From Deinococcus roseus (GTDB lineage: Bacteria; Deinococcota; Deinococci; Deinococcales; Deinococcaceae): DNA of 64,000 nt. Below, piece by piece: positions 26,572 through 36,300 of this stretch. The stretch lies in assembly GCF_014646895.1 (NCBI RefSeq), contig NZ_BMOD01000015.1, positions 1-64,000 of the forward strand, given 5' to 3'. The notes below the pieces were generated by a model, which had not been told where the DNA came from, made no database searches, and saw only the letters and a program-made list of their open reading frames with translations. Made by a program: the position numbers and the translations under genes. Every line of letters begins with the position of its first letter. Within the stretch, counting starts at the first letter, position 1.

Positions 26572-27624
26572 ATGAAAGGCTTTCTGACTGCAGTGGTGGT
26601 GGTAGGGGTTGCGTTGTTGCTGTTTCCAAAGGCAACCCAGCGGCTTGAGCATGTTTTCTCAAAGCCGCCTGAGCCTGTGGTGCTGAAAAGTGCCAGCCAG
26701 GAAGACCAGCTTTACCAGCAGGTCAGGGCCGCCAGTTTCAAAATTGAGCGGGATGTTTCAGATGGAGTGGTGATTGGCACCGGGTTTTTCATCAAAGAAA
26801 ACGGTTATGCCCTCACCGCTTACCATGTGGTGGAATTCAGAAACCGGGTCACGGTGATCTTGCCCAACCACAAACGCTACCAGGCCGATGTGGTGGGCTT
26901 TGACAACACCACCGACCTGGCCCTCTTGAAGGTGCGCATCGACAAGGCCACTTTTCTGCCCCTGGCAGACACCCATCCCAATGTGGGCGATTCGGTGCTG
27001 GCGGTGGGCAACAGTGGCGGAGACTTCTTGAAACGCAGGGTGGGCAAGGTCATTGACCTGGATGTGGCAGCCTCCAGGGCAGATTTTCCTCCGGGAACCC
27101 TGGAAATGAAGGCCCCCATTGCTCCGGGAGACTCTGGTGGGGCGGTGGCCAACATCAAAGGTCAGGTGGTGGGCGTGATCAGTTACATCCGCCTTTACGA
27201 TGACCAGACCCGCACTGCTTACGCTGTTCCCATGAACAAAGAGCAGAAGATCCTGCAAGAACTGCTGGCAGGCACCAAACGGGATGTGCCAGTGCTGGGG
27301 GTGCGTTCCTCTGCCAATGCTTCTGATTTTGATCAGGGCGTGCGGGTGGGCAGTGTGCAGAGGGGCAGCCCCGCCGATACGGCAGGATTGCGCTCTGAAC
27401 GTGAAGTCACCGTCAAGCTGGACGATGGTTCCAGCGAACAGGTGCTCAAAGCCGATTTCATCCTCGCCATCGACAACACACGGGTCAGAAGCTTTGATGA
27501 GCTGATTGGAGTGGTGCGCCGCAAGCAAATCGGGGATGTGGTCAAGCTGCAGGTGGATCGGGATGGCAAACGCCTGATTGTGCCGGTACAACTGGGGGCC
27601 AGGGCCAACGTGTTCACAGAGTAA
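26572..27624 (+). CDS. HtrA/DegP-like trypsin-fold serine protease with PDZ
   Basis: 350 residues: an N-terminal membrane anchor or signal (residues ~4-18), a trypsin-like domain with the triad H85 (ALTAYHVVE), D115 (TTDLALLKV) and S188 (GDSGGAV), and a C-terminal PDZ domain (about 260-345, VGSVQRGSPADTAGL, FILAIDNTRVRSFDEL). Family role: periplasmic or envelope protein quality control. The ATG was chosen at 26572 because TATACT lies seven bases upstream; the longer frame from 26539 crosses that box. Complete and apparently active. Confidence 0.92.
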   Translation: MKGFLTAVVVVGVALLLFPKATQRLEHVFSKPPEPVVLKSASQEDQLYQQVRAASFKIERDVSDGVVIGTGFFIKENGYALTAYHVVEFRNRVTVILPNHKRYQADVVGFDNTTDLALLKVRIDKATFLPLADTHPNVGDSVLAVGNSGGDFLKRRVGKVIDLDVAASRADFPPGTLEMKAPIAPGDSGGAVANIKGQVVGVISYIRLYDDQTRTAYAVPMNKEQKILQELLAGTKRDVPVLGVRSSANASDFDQGVRVGSVQRGSPADTAGLRSEREVTVKLDDGSSEQVLKADFILAIDNTRVRSFDELIGVVRRKQIGDVVKLQVDRDGKRLIVPVQLGARANVFTE

Positions 27625-27696
27625 GCCAGCCTGTAAACCCGACTTCTGAACCTCCAGTATGATGGGAAGGAACATTTCCCGGAGGATGCCACAACA

Positions 27697-28005
27697 ATGA
27701 CCGAAACCCTGTTGACCCTCAACATCGAGCATTTCAGACCCCTGATCGGGGAAACTTTTGATGTGCAAGTGAACCCTCAGGAAGCTTTTGAAGTGGTGCT
27801 TGCCGAAGCCAGCCTGCTGGGTGGGGATGTGCTTCCCACTTCAGGAAGACAGCCTTTCTCGCTGGTTTTCAGGGATGCCAGCCGTCGCCTGGTGCCCCAG
27901 GCCATTTACCAGATCAGCCATGCCGCACTGGGCACCCTGGACATTTTCATGGTGCCTTTGCAACCAGATCAGCAGGGCACCCGTTTCGAAGTGATTTTCA
28001 CCTGA
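27697..28005 (+). CDS. DUF6916-like protein
   Basis: 102 residues: NIEHFRPLIGETFDVQV, AFEVVLAEASLLGGDV, RQPFSLVFRD, YQISHAALGTLDIFMVPLQPDQQGTRFEVIFT. This pattern (LIG.TF at the start, PFSLVF, H..LG.L.IF.VP) fits the DUF6916 family, which is commonly found beside tail-collar (Mdp) genes, as here. Function unknown. GGAGG lies about twelve bases before the ATG. It faces the GNAT and tail-collar genes across a shared terminator. Confidence 0.8.
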   Translation: MTETLLTLNIEHFRPLIGETFDVQVNPQEAFEVVLAEASLLGGDVLPTSGRQPFSLVFRDASRRLVPQAIYQISHAALGTLDIFMVPLQPDQQGTRFEVIFT

Positions 28006-28020
28006 GGCCACAAGGGCATG

Positions 28021-28064
28021 CAAAAACATCCAGCCCTGCACATTCGGCGGGCTGGATGTTTTGT
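28021..28064. terminator. Bidirectional terminator
   Basis: Eleven-base stem ACATCCAGCCC/GGGCTGGATGT with T-rich flanks on both strands. Confidence 0.85.
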
Positions 28065-28097
28065 TAAAAGTCTTTTGAAATTCAGCAAGCCTGCATT

Positions 28098-28631
28098 TCA
28101 GCTCTGGGAAACAGCACCTTCTGGAACAGGACGCTGCATGAACATGTACATGCCCCGCTGTTCCACATCCTGGAACCCCAGACGCAAATACATCTGGTAT
28201 GCAGGATTGAACTGTTCCACATGCAAAGTGATGGGAAGTCCTGCAGCATCTGCCTGTTGCATCAGGGCGTGCATCAGGGCGGTCCCAAGTCCTTGCTTGC
28301 GGTACTGGGGAAGCAAAGTTACCTCCATCAGGCGGTGTTCTTTGCGGGTCCGGTGCAGGTACATGCGTCCCAGATCCACCCCGCCCACCTGCAGGATCAG
28401 GAATTCAGCTCCAATGTAGTGTTGCTGATACTGGTCGTGCTGGGCATTGAATTGCTGCACCAGAAAAGCCTGCTTCTGCTCCAGGGGCCAGGGCTGGGAG
28501 AGCACGTCCTCCCTGGTGCTGGCATAAAGCTGGAACAGAAAAGGCAAGTCTGCCTGGGCAATCTGCCGAAAAAGCACAGTCTGGCCCTGATGTCGCAATT
28601 CAGGAAGGCTGGGAAGTGGAATCTGGGTCAT
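28098..28631 (-). CDS. GNAT acetyltransferase of the tail-collar cassette
   Basis: 177 residues: LMEVTLLPQYRKQGLGTALMHALMQQA with the acetyl-CoA loop RKQGLG and LHVEQFNPAYQMYLRLGFQDVE as motif B. It ends the run of three tail-collar genes, only 12 bases after the last one, and is therefore probably in their operon. Such a GNAT is a recurring neighbour of tail-collar triplets; a role in modifying these proteins is possible but unproven. Confidence 0.9.
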   Translation of the reverse strand: MTQIPLPSLPELRHQGQTVLFRQIAQADLPFLFQLYASTREDVLSQPWPLEQKQAFLVQQFNAQHDQYQQHYIGAEFLILQVGGVDLGRMYLHRTRKEHRLMEVTLLPQYRKQGLGTALMHALMQQADAAGLPITLHVEQFNPAYQMYLRLGFQDVEQRGMYMFMQRPVPEGAVSQS

Positions 28632-28643
28632 CCTTTCACCTGC

Positions 28644-29168
28644 TTAACCCCTAGGGGGGAAAACACCTTGCATGGCAATGCAGAAGTTCACTGTCAGGTA
28701 GGGTTGCATGTTGTTGTGGGGAAGGCCTCCTCCCACCAGAGACAGCGCCATGGGGTTCAGGTTGGTGTTGGGCGTGACGGTATCCTGGTACAGCTCGGTG
28801 TTCTGGGTGCGTGCCATTGCGGTCAGGTTGGTGGGAATGTTGATGTTGGCATCTTCAACAGAACCTTCCAGGCTGTGGGTGTGAACAGGCATTTCGGAGC
28901 TGATCAGGGTCACAGAAGAAACCCCGGAGCTCTCCCCCAGAAAACGCTGGCTCAGGCCCGGACCATCGCCCTGACCCACGGGTGCGTTGCCTTGCATGTC
29001 AGGAAGGGCAAAAGTGCTCTTGCCGTCACCGCCATAATAGGTCCCAAGCAGGCTGAAAAGTGCGGTGTTCTGGCTGATCGGCAGCAACTGCCCATCACAG
29101 AAGGCCCAGCCTGTGGGAGCGAAATTGAAAGGAAACATGCGGATTTCTGCAACAAAAGGATCTGCCAT
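28644..29168 (-). CDS. Tail-collar domain protein (Mdp type), third in array
   Basis: 174 residues: VAEIRMFPFNFAPTGWAFCDGQLLPISQNTALFSLLGTYYGGDGKSTFALPDMQGNAPV, the phage tail collar signature as in microcystin-dependent proteins, a histidine pair in MPVHTHSLEG, and the C-terminal HNNMQPYLTVNFCIAMQGVFP. AAGGAG precedes the ATG. Ten bases separate it from the second collar gene. Not accompanied by any other phage gene. Confidence 0.93.
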   Translation of the reverse strand: MADPFVAEIRMFPFNFAPTGWAFCDGQLLPISQNTALFSLLGTYYGGDGKSTFALPDMQGNAPVGQGDGPGLSQRFLGESSGVSSVTLISSEMPVHTHSLEGSVEDANINIPTNLTAMARTQNTELYQDTVTPNTNLNPMALSLVGGGLPHNNMQPYLTVNFCIAMQGVFPPRG

Positions 29169-29178
29169 GGTCTACTCC

Positions 29179-29700
29179 TTAAGTGGGGCTGGGGAAAATG
29201 CCGTAGAGGGAAATGATGAAGCTGATGCACAGGAAGGGCTGCATGTTCTCGTGGGGCTGAGATCCGCCTGCAGGCTGAATGCTGTTGCCACTCAGGGCAG
29301 CCACGGCAGCGTCTTCATAGTAGATGTCTGCGCCAGAACCTGCCTGCCCGAACACCTGGTTGGTGGGATCTGCAGAGTTGCCAGGGCCAGTGGACACCAG
29401 AAAGGCGTGGTTGTGGTTGGGAATCTGACCGGTGGTCAGGGTGACGTTCTCCACACCACCATTTTCACCAATGGTGTAGGTGGTGCCAGTGGTGCCGGTT
29501 CCCATGTGAACCGGGAGCCGTCCCTGCAAATCTGGCAGGTTGAAGGTTTCTTCTCCATCGCCACCGTAGGTGGTGCCAATCAGCTGAAAGAGCGTTTCAT
29601 TTTCTGAGATGGGCAGGGTTGCACCGTTGCAGAACGCCCAGCCCGCTGGGGCAAAGTTGCCCGCAAACATTCGAATTTCGCCCACATAAGGTTGTGCCAT
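29179..29700 (-). CDS. Tail-collar domain protein (Mdp type), second in array
   Basis: 173 residues starting MAQPYVGEIRMFAGNFAPAG with AFCNGATLPISENETLFQLIGTTYGGDGEETFNLPDLQGRLPVHMGTG, the histidine motif IPNHNHAF and the C-terminal HENMQPFLCISFIISLYGIFP. GGAGG precedes the ATG at 29700; the frame upstream overlaps the previous gene's end and is not used. It is a diverged paralogue of its two neighbours. Confidence 0.93.
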   Translation of the reverse strand: MAQPYVGEIRMFAGNFAPAGWAFCNGATLPISENETLFQLIGTTYGGDGEETFNLPDLQGRLPVHMGTGTTGTTYTIGENGGVENVTLTTGQIPNHNHAFLVSTGPGNSADPTNQVFGQAGSGADIYYEDAAVAALSGNSIQPAGGSQPHENMQPFLCISFIISLYGIFPSPT

Positions 29701-29728
29701 AATCTCCTCCGTAAGGGTTGCGTGAAGC

Positions 29729-30226
29729 TCAGTTCTGGCTGGGGAAAATGCCCTGGAGGGCAATGCAGAAGTTCAGCACCAGAAAGGGTTGCATGTTCTG
29801 GTGGGCCTGACTTCCACCCACAGTGGACACGGTGCTGGGGACCAGTGAGGTGAGGTTGTCATAGGAACGGTAAACGTTGCCCGCACCTGCCAGCAGGTGT
29901 GCAGTGGGGAAACTGTCATTGCCGATGGTTTTGGTGGCCACCACCAGGTGGTTGTGGGTGGGCAATTCAGAAATCGTGATGGTGTGGCTTTCCTGGCCTG
30001 CACTCTGGCCCAGGGTGTACCCACTGCCCATGTGAATGGGGGTGCGCCCTCTGAAGTTGGGCAATGCAAATGTGGTCTGTCCGTTGCCCCCGTAGGTCGT
30101 TCCCAGCAGTGAAAAGAGGGCCTGGTTCTGGTTGATGGGCAAAAATTGCCCGTTGCACAAAGCCCAGCCTTTGGGTGCGAAATTGAAACTCATGATGCGG
30201 ATCTCGGATAAAAAGGGTTCAGACAT
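29729..30226 (-). CDS. Tail-collar domain protein (Mdp type), first in array
   Basis: 165 residues: MSEPFLSEIRIMSFNFAPKGWALCNGQFLPINQNQALFSLLGTTYGGNGQTTFALPNFRGRTPIHMGSG, histidine motif LPTHNHLV and the C-terminal HQNMQPFLVLNFCIALQGIFPS. GGAG lies eight to nine bases before ATG 30226. It heads an operon of three collar proteins plus a GNAT. Cellular role of such triplets is not established. Confidence 0.93.
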   Translation of the reverse strand: MSEPFLSEIRIMSFNFAPKGWALCNGQFLPINQNQALFSLLGTTYGGNGQTTFALPNFRGRTPIHMGSGYTLGQSAGQESHTITISELPTHNHLVVATKTIGNDSFPTAHLLAGAGNVYRSYDNLTSLVPSTVSTVGGSQAHQNMQPFLVLNFCIALQGIFPSQN

Positions 30227-30377
30227 GCACAACTCCTTCTGGTGATCAATGGCGGCTTGGTCGGCATTGGCAGATTCAAAAATCCTCTGGCTGGTTCAGT
30301 TCAACCTCCCAACAATAGAATTCCCTGCATGAAAGATGCCTGTGCCGCAATTGGGGTGCGGCACAGGTGAGGGTGCT

Positions 30378-33300
30378 TTAGAAAGAGGGGGTCGAGCAGG
30401 ACCCAACGCTGCCGTAGGTTCCGCTTGCTGCAGTGGCATTGCCCGAAGAGAAGATGGTTCTGGCGTTCACATAACTGGTGGCAGCGGTGGCATCGGTGCC
30501 ACCAGATAGGCCTGCCAGGTTGAAAGTGGAGGTGGTGACCTTGGCCAGTCGCACTGCACGGCTTGCCCGGTTGGTCACGTTGAAGGTGCCACTCACCACG
30601 GTGTTTTTGAGGGAAGCGTTGGACGCATCGCCCAGGTTCAGGCAGATGGTTGGGGTGGTTCCAGAGGAGGTCCCAGACTCAATGAAGATGGAGTCGGAGG
30701 AGTTGGCGTCGGTGAAGTTGCTGAACTGGTTGCCCTGAATGGTCACATTGGCCACAGGGTTCAGGCCAGCCGCAGAAGCACGTGCACTGACATAAAGGCC
30801 CCGGTTGGTGCACTTGTTGAGGATGTTGTTGCTGATGTTGATGGTGTGAACGGCATTTTCCTGGATCCGCACGTTGATTCCATCGCGGTTGGTGATGTTC
30901 ACACAGGGGTTGGCATCCCCGGTTCCCAGGGTGTTTCCAGTGATCTTGCCCTGCACGGTTCCGCCCGCCACATCCACAGCCAGGGCCACTGCTGCTGCAT
31001 TGGTCTGGTTGTTGCCGCTGATTTCGTAGTTGAAGGAACCCGTGTAAGTGCTGGCAGCACCCACGTTGATGTTCTGGCCCACAGAACCCGTGTAGCCGCC
31101 AGTCAGGGTGTTGTTCTTGAAGTACACCGTGCCAGAGACTGTGTTGTTGATGGTCAGGTTGAAGTGGGAGTTCTTGGTGGAGCTGAAGGTGTTGCCGGTG
31201 ATGTTGGCATTGATGACCGCAGCGTTGTAGGCATCCAGCAGGAAGTTGTTGTCCGAGTTGGTGTTGCTGCTGGTGTTGCTGAAGGTCGAGCCCGTCACAT
31301 TCAGGGCACTGAGGGTGCCACTGTTGTTCTGGATGTACACGTTGCTGGCCGCAGAGTTGGTCACAGAGGTGCTGGTGATGCTGTTGCTGCCAAAGAGGTT
31401 GGTGATGTAGACCCCGTGCTCTCCGCTGGCATTGCCGTTGCTGGTGATGCTGTCACTGGCAAGGGTCAAATCCGTCACCGAAGACCCGAGGATGCCGTGG
31501 TCTGCAGAGCTCTGCACATTCAGATAGCTCAGGGACGTTTTGCTGGTGCTGGTCAGGCTGATGCCCGCAGCGGTGGAGTTCTGGATGGTTCCGCCCGTTC
31601 CGCTGCTGCCGTTTCCAACCACCTGGAGTCCACCAGAACTGCCGGTGGTGTTCAGGACAATTCCGTTGCTGGCTCCGTTGCTGGAAACGCTTCTGAATTT
31701 CAGGTTGCTGCTGCCAATGCTGGTGTTCTGCACGTTCACTGCAATTCCAGAGCTGGTGGTGAGGGTGCTGCTGGTGTCGGTGGCACTCACCGTTCCACCA
31801 TTGATGGCGGTGAAAGCAGGCTGGCTGGCCGTGTTGGCCGTGATCTGGCCGGAGAAGTTGATGGTGGCCACATCGTTGTCGTCCAGGTAAATGCCGCCCG
31901 CGGTGTCCGTGGTGCTGTCCGTGATGGCGTTGGTGAAGCTGATGGTGCTGGCACTGCCTGAATTGCGGCTGGTGACGCGCACTGCGTTGGTGCCAGAGTT
32001 GCCATCGTTCTTGCTGATGGTGCCGTTGTAGGTGATGTTGCCCGTCCCACTGTTCACGTAGAAGGCATGTCCATCTGCACCCGTGATGGCAGAACCGCTG
32101 CCAGCAGTGAAGGTCATGCTGGTGGAGGTGCTGGCACCAGAAAGGCTGACCCCGGTGGTGCTGGAGTTGGTGCTCTTGACGGTGGTGAAAGCCAGGCTGC
32201 TGGGGGCATTGCTGATGTCCACAGCAGGTCCGCCAGTGGACTCAATGTTGCCTGTGCTGGCCACCAGGGTCAGTCCAGAGTTGTTGGCTTTCAGACCTGT
32301 TCCAGCATCGTTGTACACATTCAGGCTGTCAAAGCTGAGGGAACCGGTGCTGCCGTCCAGCAGAACTCCGCTGGCTCCGGTGCCGTTGCCACTGGCTCCG
32401 ACAGCCACCGTTGCACCCGTGATGCTGCTGAAGTTCACGGTGTTGGCATTGATGCCGCTGCCCCCCGTGTTGCCACTGACGGTGATGTCATCGAAGGCCG
32501 TCACGTTGAGGGTTCCAGCAGTTCTGTTCAGGAAGAGGCCATGTCCGGTGCCCCCGGTGAGGGTCAGGTTGTTGAGGCTGACGTTGTTGGTGCCAGAGGT
32601 GTTGTCGATGTTGATGGCATCACCTGCGCCACCGCCAGTCACATTCAGACCCTTGATGGTGGCGGTGCCCACGTTGAGGCCGTACACGCCGTCGCCAGAG
32701 GTGTTGGAGATGCTGGGTTTGGTGCCTGCACTGTGACCCACAAATTCAGAGGTGATGCCACTGACACTGGCGATGTCTCCGATCACCAGACCTGAACCTT
32801 CACCAATCAGACGCTGGTTGGATTTCAGGGTGATGCCTGCATTCTGTCCGGTGGTGCCACCATCACCGTTCAGCACGTAAATGGTGTCTCCGGTGCCGGA
32901 AGCCGTCTGGGCCTGAACCAGGGTGGTGTATGGCGCACTTGAAAGGCCCTTGTTGGCTCCAGGATGATTGTTCTGCACATACCAGACTTTGCCGGAGATG
33001 GCCACACTGACCTGCCCAACATCGGTGAGGCTGCCGTCGGTGATGGTGTAGTTGAAGGTGTCGGTTCCGTTGAACCCAGCAGGTGGGGTGTACACGAAGG
33101 AACCATCACTGTTCAAGGTGACAGATCCATTGTTGGTGGTCAGGGAAGTTCCTGCAACCACACTGAGGGTGTTGAAGGCAGGATTGGTGTCAGGGTCGGT
33201 GTCGTTGGCATCAATGTTGCCAGTCATTTGCACTTCGGCAATGCCACTGAAGGTTCCAGCAGCGTCCAGCACCGTGTTGCCCACGGTCTTGAAGCCACTG

Positions 33301-36300
33301 TCATCGATGGCAGTGGGGCCTTCGTTGACATCCACAATGGTGATGGTGAACTGTTTTTCAAAGAACAGGCCTCCAGCGTCGGTGCTGCGAACCCGGATGC
33401 TGTAGCTGGATTTGGCTTCAAAGTTGGGGGAGTTGCTGATCCTCAGGGCATTGCCCAGGATGTTGAAGCTGGTGTTGTCGGTGCTGCCCGTACCAGACAC
33501 CAGGGTATAAGTGAAACTGTCCCCTGCATCCACATCGGTGCTGGAGAGGGTTCCCACCGTGCTGCCTGCACTCACATTCTCATTGATGCTGCTGGCAGAC
33601 AATCCAATGTCCGTGGGGGTCTCGTTCACATTGTTGATGCTGATGGTGAACTGTTTTTCAAAGAACAGGCCACCTGCGTCGGTGCTGCGAACCCGGATGC
33701 TGTAACTGGATTTGGCTTCAAAGTCAGGAGAAGCATTGATGGTCAGGGCGTTCCCGGTGATGGTGAAGCTGGTGTTGTCGGTGCTGCCCGTGCCAGACAC
33801 CAGGGTATAAGTGAAGCTGTCCCCTGCATCCACATCGGTGCTGGAGAGGGTTCCCACCGTGCTGCCTGCACTCACATTCTCATTGATGCTGCTGGCAGAC
33901 AATCCAATGTCCGTGGGGGTCTCGTTCACATTGTTGATGCTGATGGTGAACTGTTTTTCAAAGAACAGGCCACCTGCGTCGGTGCTGCGAACCCGGATGC
34001 TGTAGCTGGATTTGGCTTCAAAGTCAGGAGAAGCGTTGATGGTCAGGGCGTTGCCCGTGATGGTGAAGCTGGTGTTGTCGGTGCTGCCCGTGCCAGACAC
34101 CAGGGTATAAGTGAAGCTGTCCCCTGCATCCACATCGGTAGAGCTGAAGGTGCCCACCGTGCTGCCTGCACTCACATTCTCATTGATGCTGGTTGCACTG
34201 AGGCCAATGTCCGTGGGGGTTTCGTTCACGTTGTTGATGCTGATGGTGAAGACCTTCTCGAAGCCCAGACCGCCCTGATCCTCACTGCGAATGCGCACAG
34301 AGTAACTGGATTTGGTTTCAAAGTCAGGGGAGGCATTGATGGTCAGGGTGTTGCCCGTGATGGTGAAGCTGGCATTGTCGGTGCTGCCTGCTCCTCCCAC
34401 CAGGGTGTAAGTGAAGGTGTCCCCTGCGTTGGGATCTGTGGTGGAGAGGGTTCCGACCGTGCTGCCTGCGCTCACATTCTCGTTGATGCTGGTTGCACTG
34501 AGGCCAATGTCCGTGGGAGCGCCGTTTTCCACCAGATCGTTCACGGTGATGGTGAATTGTTTTTCGAAGAACAGGCCGCCGGCGTCGGTGGCCCTGACCC
34601 GGATGCCGTAGCTGGATTTGGTTTCAAAATCGAAGGCGGCTGCGTTGCGCAGCTCATTGCCCACGATGGTGAAGCTGCTGTTGTCGGTGCTGCCTGTGCC
34701 AGACACCAGGGTGTAAATGAAGGTGTCACCAGCATCCACATCGGTGGTGCTGAAGGTGCCCACTGCACTGCCTGCAGCCAGGTTTTCATCAATGGTGCTG
34801 CTGGAGAGGGCGATATTGGAAGGGGCTTCGTTCACATCGGTGACCGTGAGGGTGAAGACCTCTTCGTAAGTCAGCCCAGGGGTGCCGTTGTCGGTGGTTC
34901 TGACCCGGATGCTGTAGCTGGATTTGGTTTCAAAGTCGGGAACAGCATTGATGGTCAGCACACCCGCAGCACTGAGGGTGAAAGCTGCATTGTCGGTGCT
35001 GCCTGCACCAGACACCAGACTGTAGGTGTGGGTGTCTCCAGCGTTGGGATCGGTGGTGGTGAAAGAGCCAACAGTGCTGCCTGCAGTGCTGTTCTCAGCA
35101 ATGCTGCTGCCCGAGAGGTCCAGATCGGTGGGGGCCAGGTTGGTGGCATCCAGGGTCAGACCCAGCACCACCGGATCATGGGCGCTGGAACGGTAGACAT
35201 CAATGTCGTACAGAGCGCTCTGCTGGGCCACCGTTTTGTTTTCGGTGTTGTAGTCCAGCACGCTGGGTTCTGCTGCATTGATGTGCCAGATTCTGGAACC
35301 TTGCACCTGTGCTTGCAGGCTTGCGCTCACAAAGGCATAATCCAGGGTTCCCCGACGGCCATTCAGCACGGCGGTGTAGTCGCTGGAATCAAACAGCTGC
35401 ATGTAATCATCACCTGTGCCGTTGGTGCCGTCTGCACCGTTCAGTACAGCGTTGACGGGATCTTCCTGCATGAAGGCATTGAAGTCTCCCAGCAGCACCA
35501 CATCGGTGTCACCAGAAGCCGTGGGATCCGCAGCAACCCAGTCCATCAGAATGCCTGCAGCGGTGTTGCGGGTGCCATTGCAATTGCCCTGTCCGGTGGT
35601 GGTGTCATCGTCACCACCGCCACAGGTGGTCAGACGGTCTTCCAGATCCACAGCCACAGCAGTGAAGGTTCCCAGACCAGAGGTGCGGAAGGTCTGCGCC
35701 AGGGCAGGGTGGTTGCGCACATCGTTGTAAGCGGCATTGTCAGTGTTGTCCAGCACGCTGAAACTGCCATATGGGGTCAGGACTGATGGGCGGTACAACA
35801 TCCCCACAGCTGAAGTCTGGCTGCCCAGGTTGCTTCCGGGATTGATGTAGGCGTAGGCGGTGCTGCCCAGTGCCGTGTTCAGGGCATTGGTGAGGGTCTT
35901 GATGGCCGGGGTGGTGTCTGCATAGTCGTTCTCAACGCCTTGCAGGGCAATCACGTCTGCATCAAGGTCCTTCAGGGCCTCAACGAGTTTGTCCTGCTGG
36001 CGGGTGAGTTCGGCAGCGTTGCTGGCTCCTTCTGTGGTGAAGCTGTTTCCAGCGCCATCCCCATTGAAGAAGTCATGCACATCGAAAGTGGCGACTTTCA
36101 GCTGGGGGTTCCCCAGATCGCTGTCGGTGGGTGCAGGCCCACGGCCTCCACCTGTGAAGGTGGCAGTTGCTGCACTGGCATGAATGCGGTAAGCGTCGGT
36201 TCCGGTCCAGCCAGAGGTGCTGTACCCCACCACCCCGGTGATGGTGGCCCCATCACCATTTCGCAGGGTGTTGCCAGCAGACAGGGGATTGTTGCCCCGA

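Noticed and set aside
28098..30226. Prophage, suggested by three tail-collar proteins
   Set aside because: No capsid, terminase, portal, integrase or lysis genes are present; the collar domains are the stand-alone Mdp type.
33322..35148. Regular repeats read as CRISPR or a satellite
   Set aside because: The period is 300 bases in frame inside a protein gene and encodes cadherin-like domains.
32964..35786. Long plus-strand open frame of 940 codons
   Set aside because: It lies opposite the mosaic gene, mirrors its 300-base repeats, and has no protein family pattern; it is an antisense shadow.
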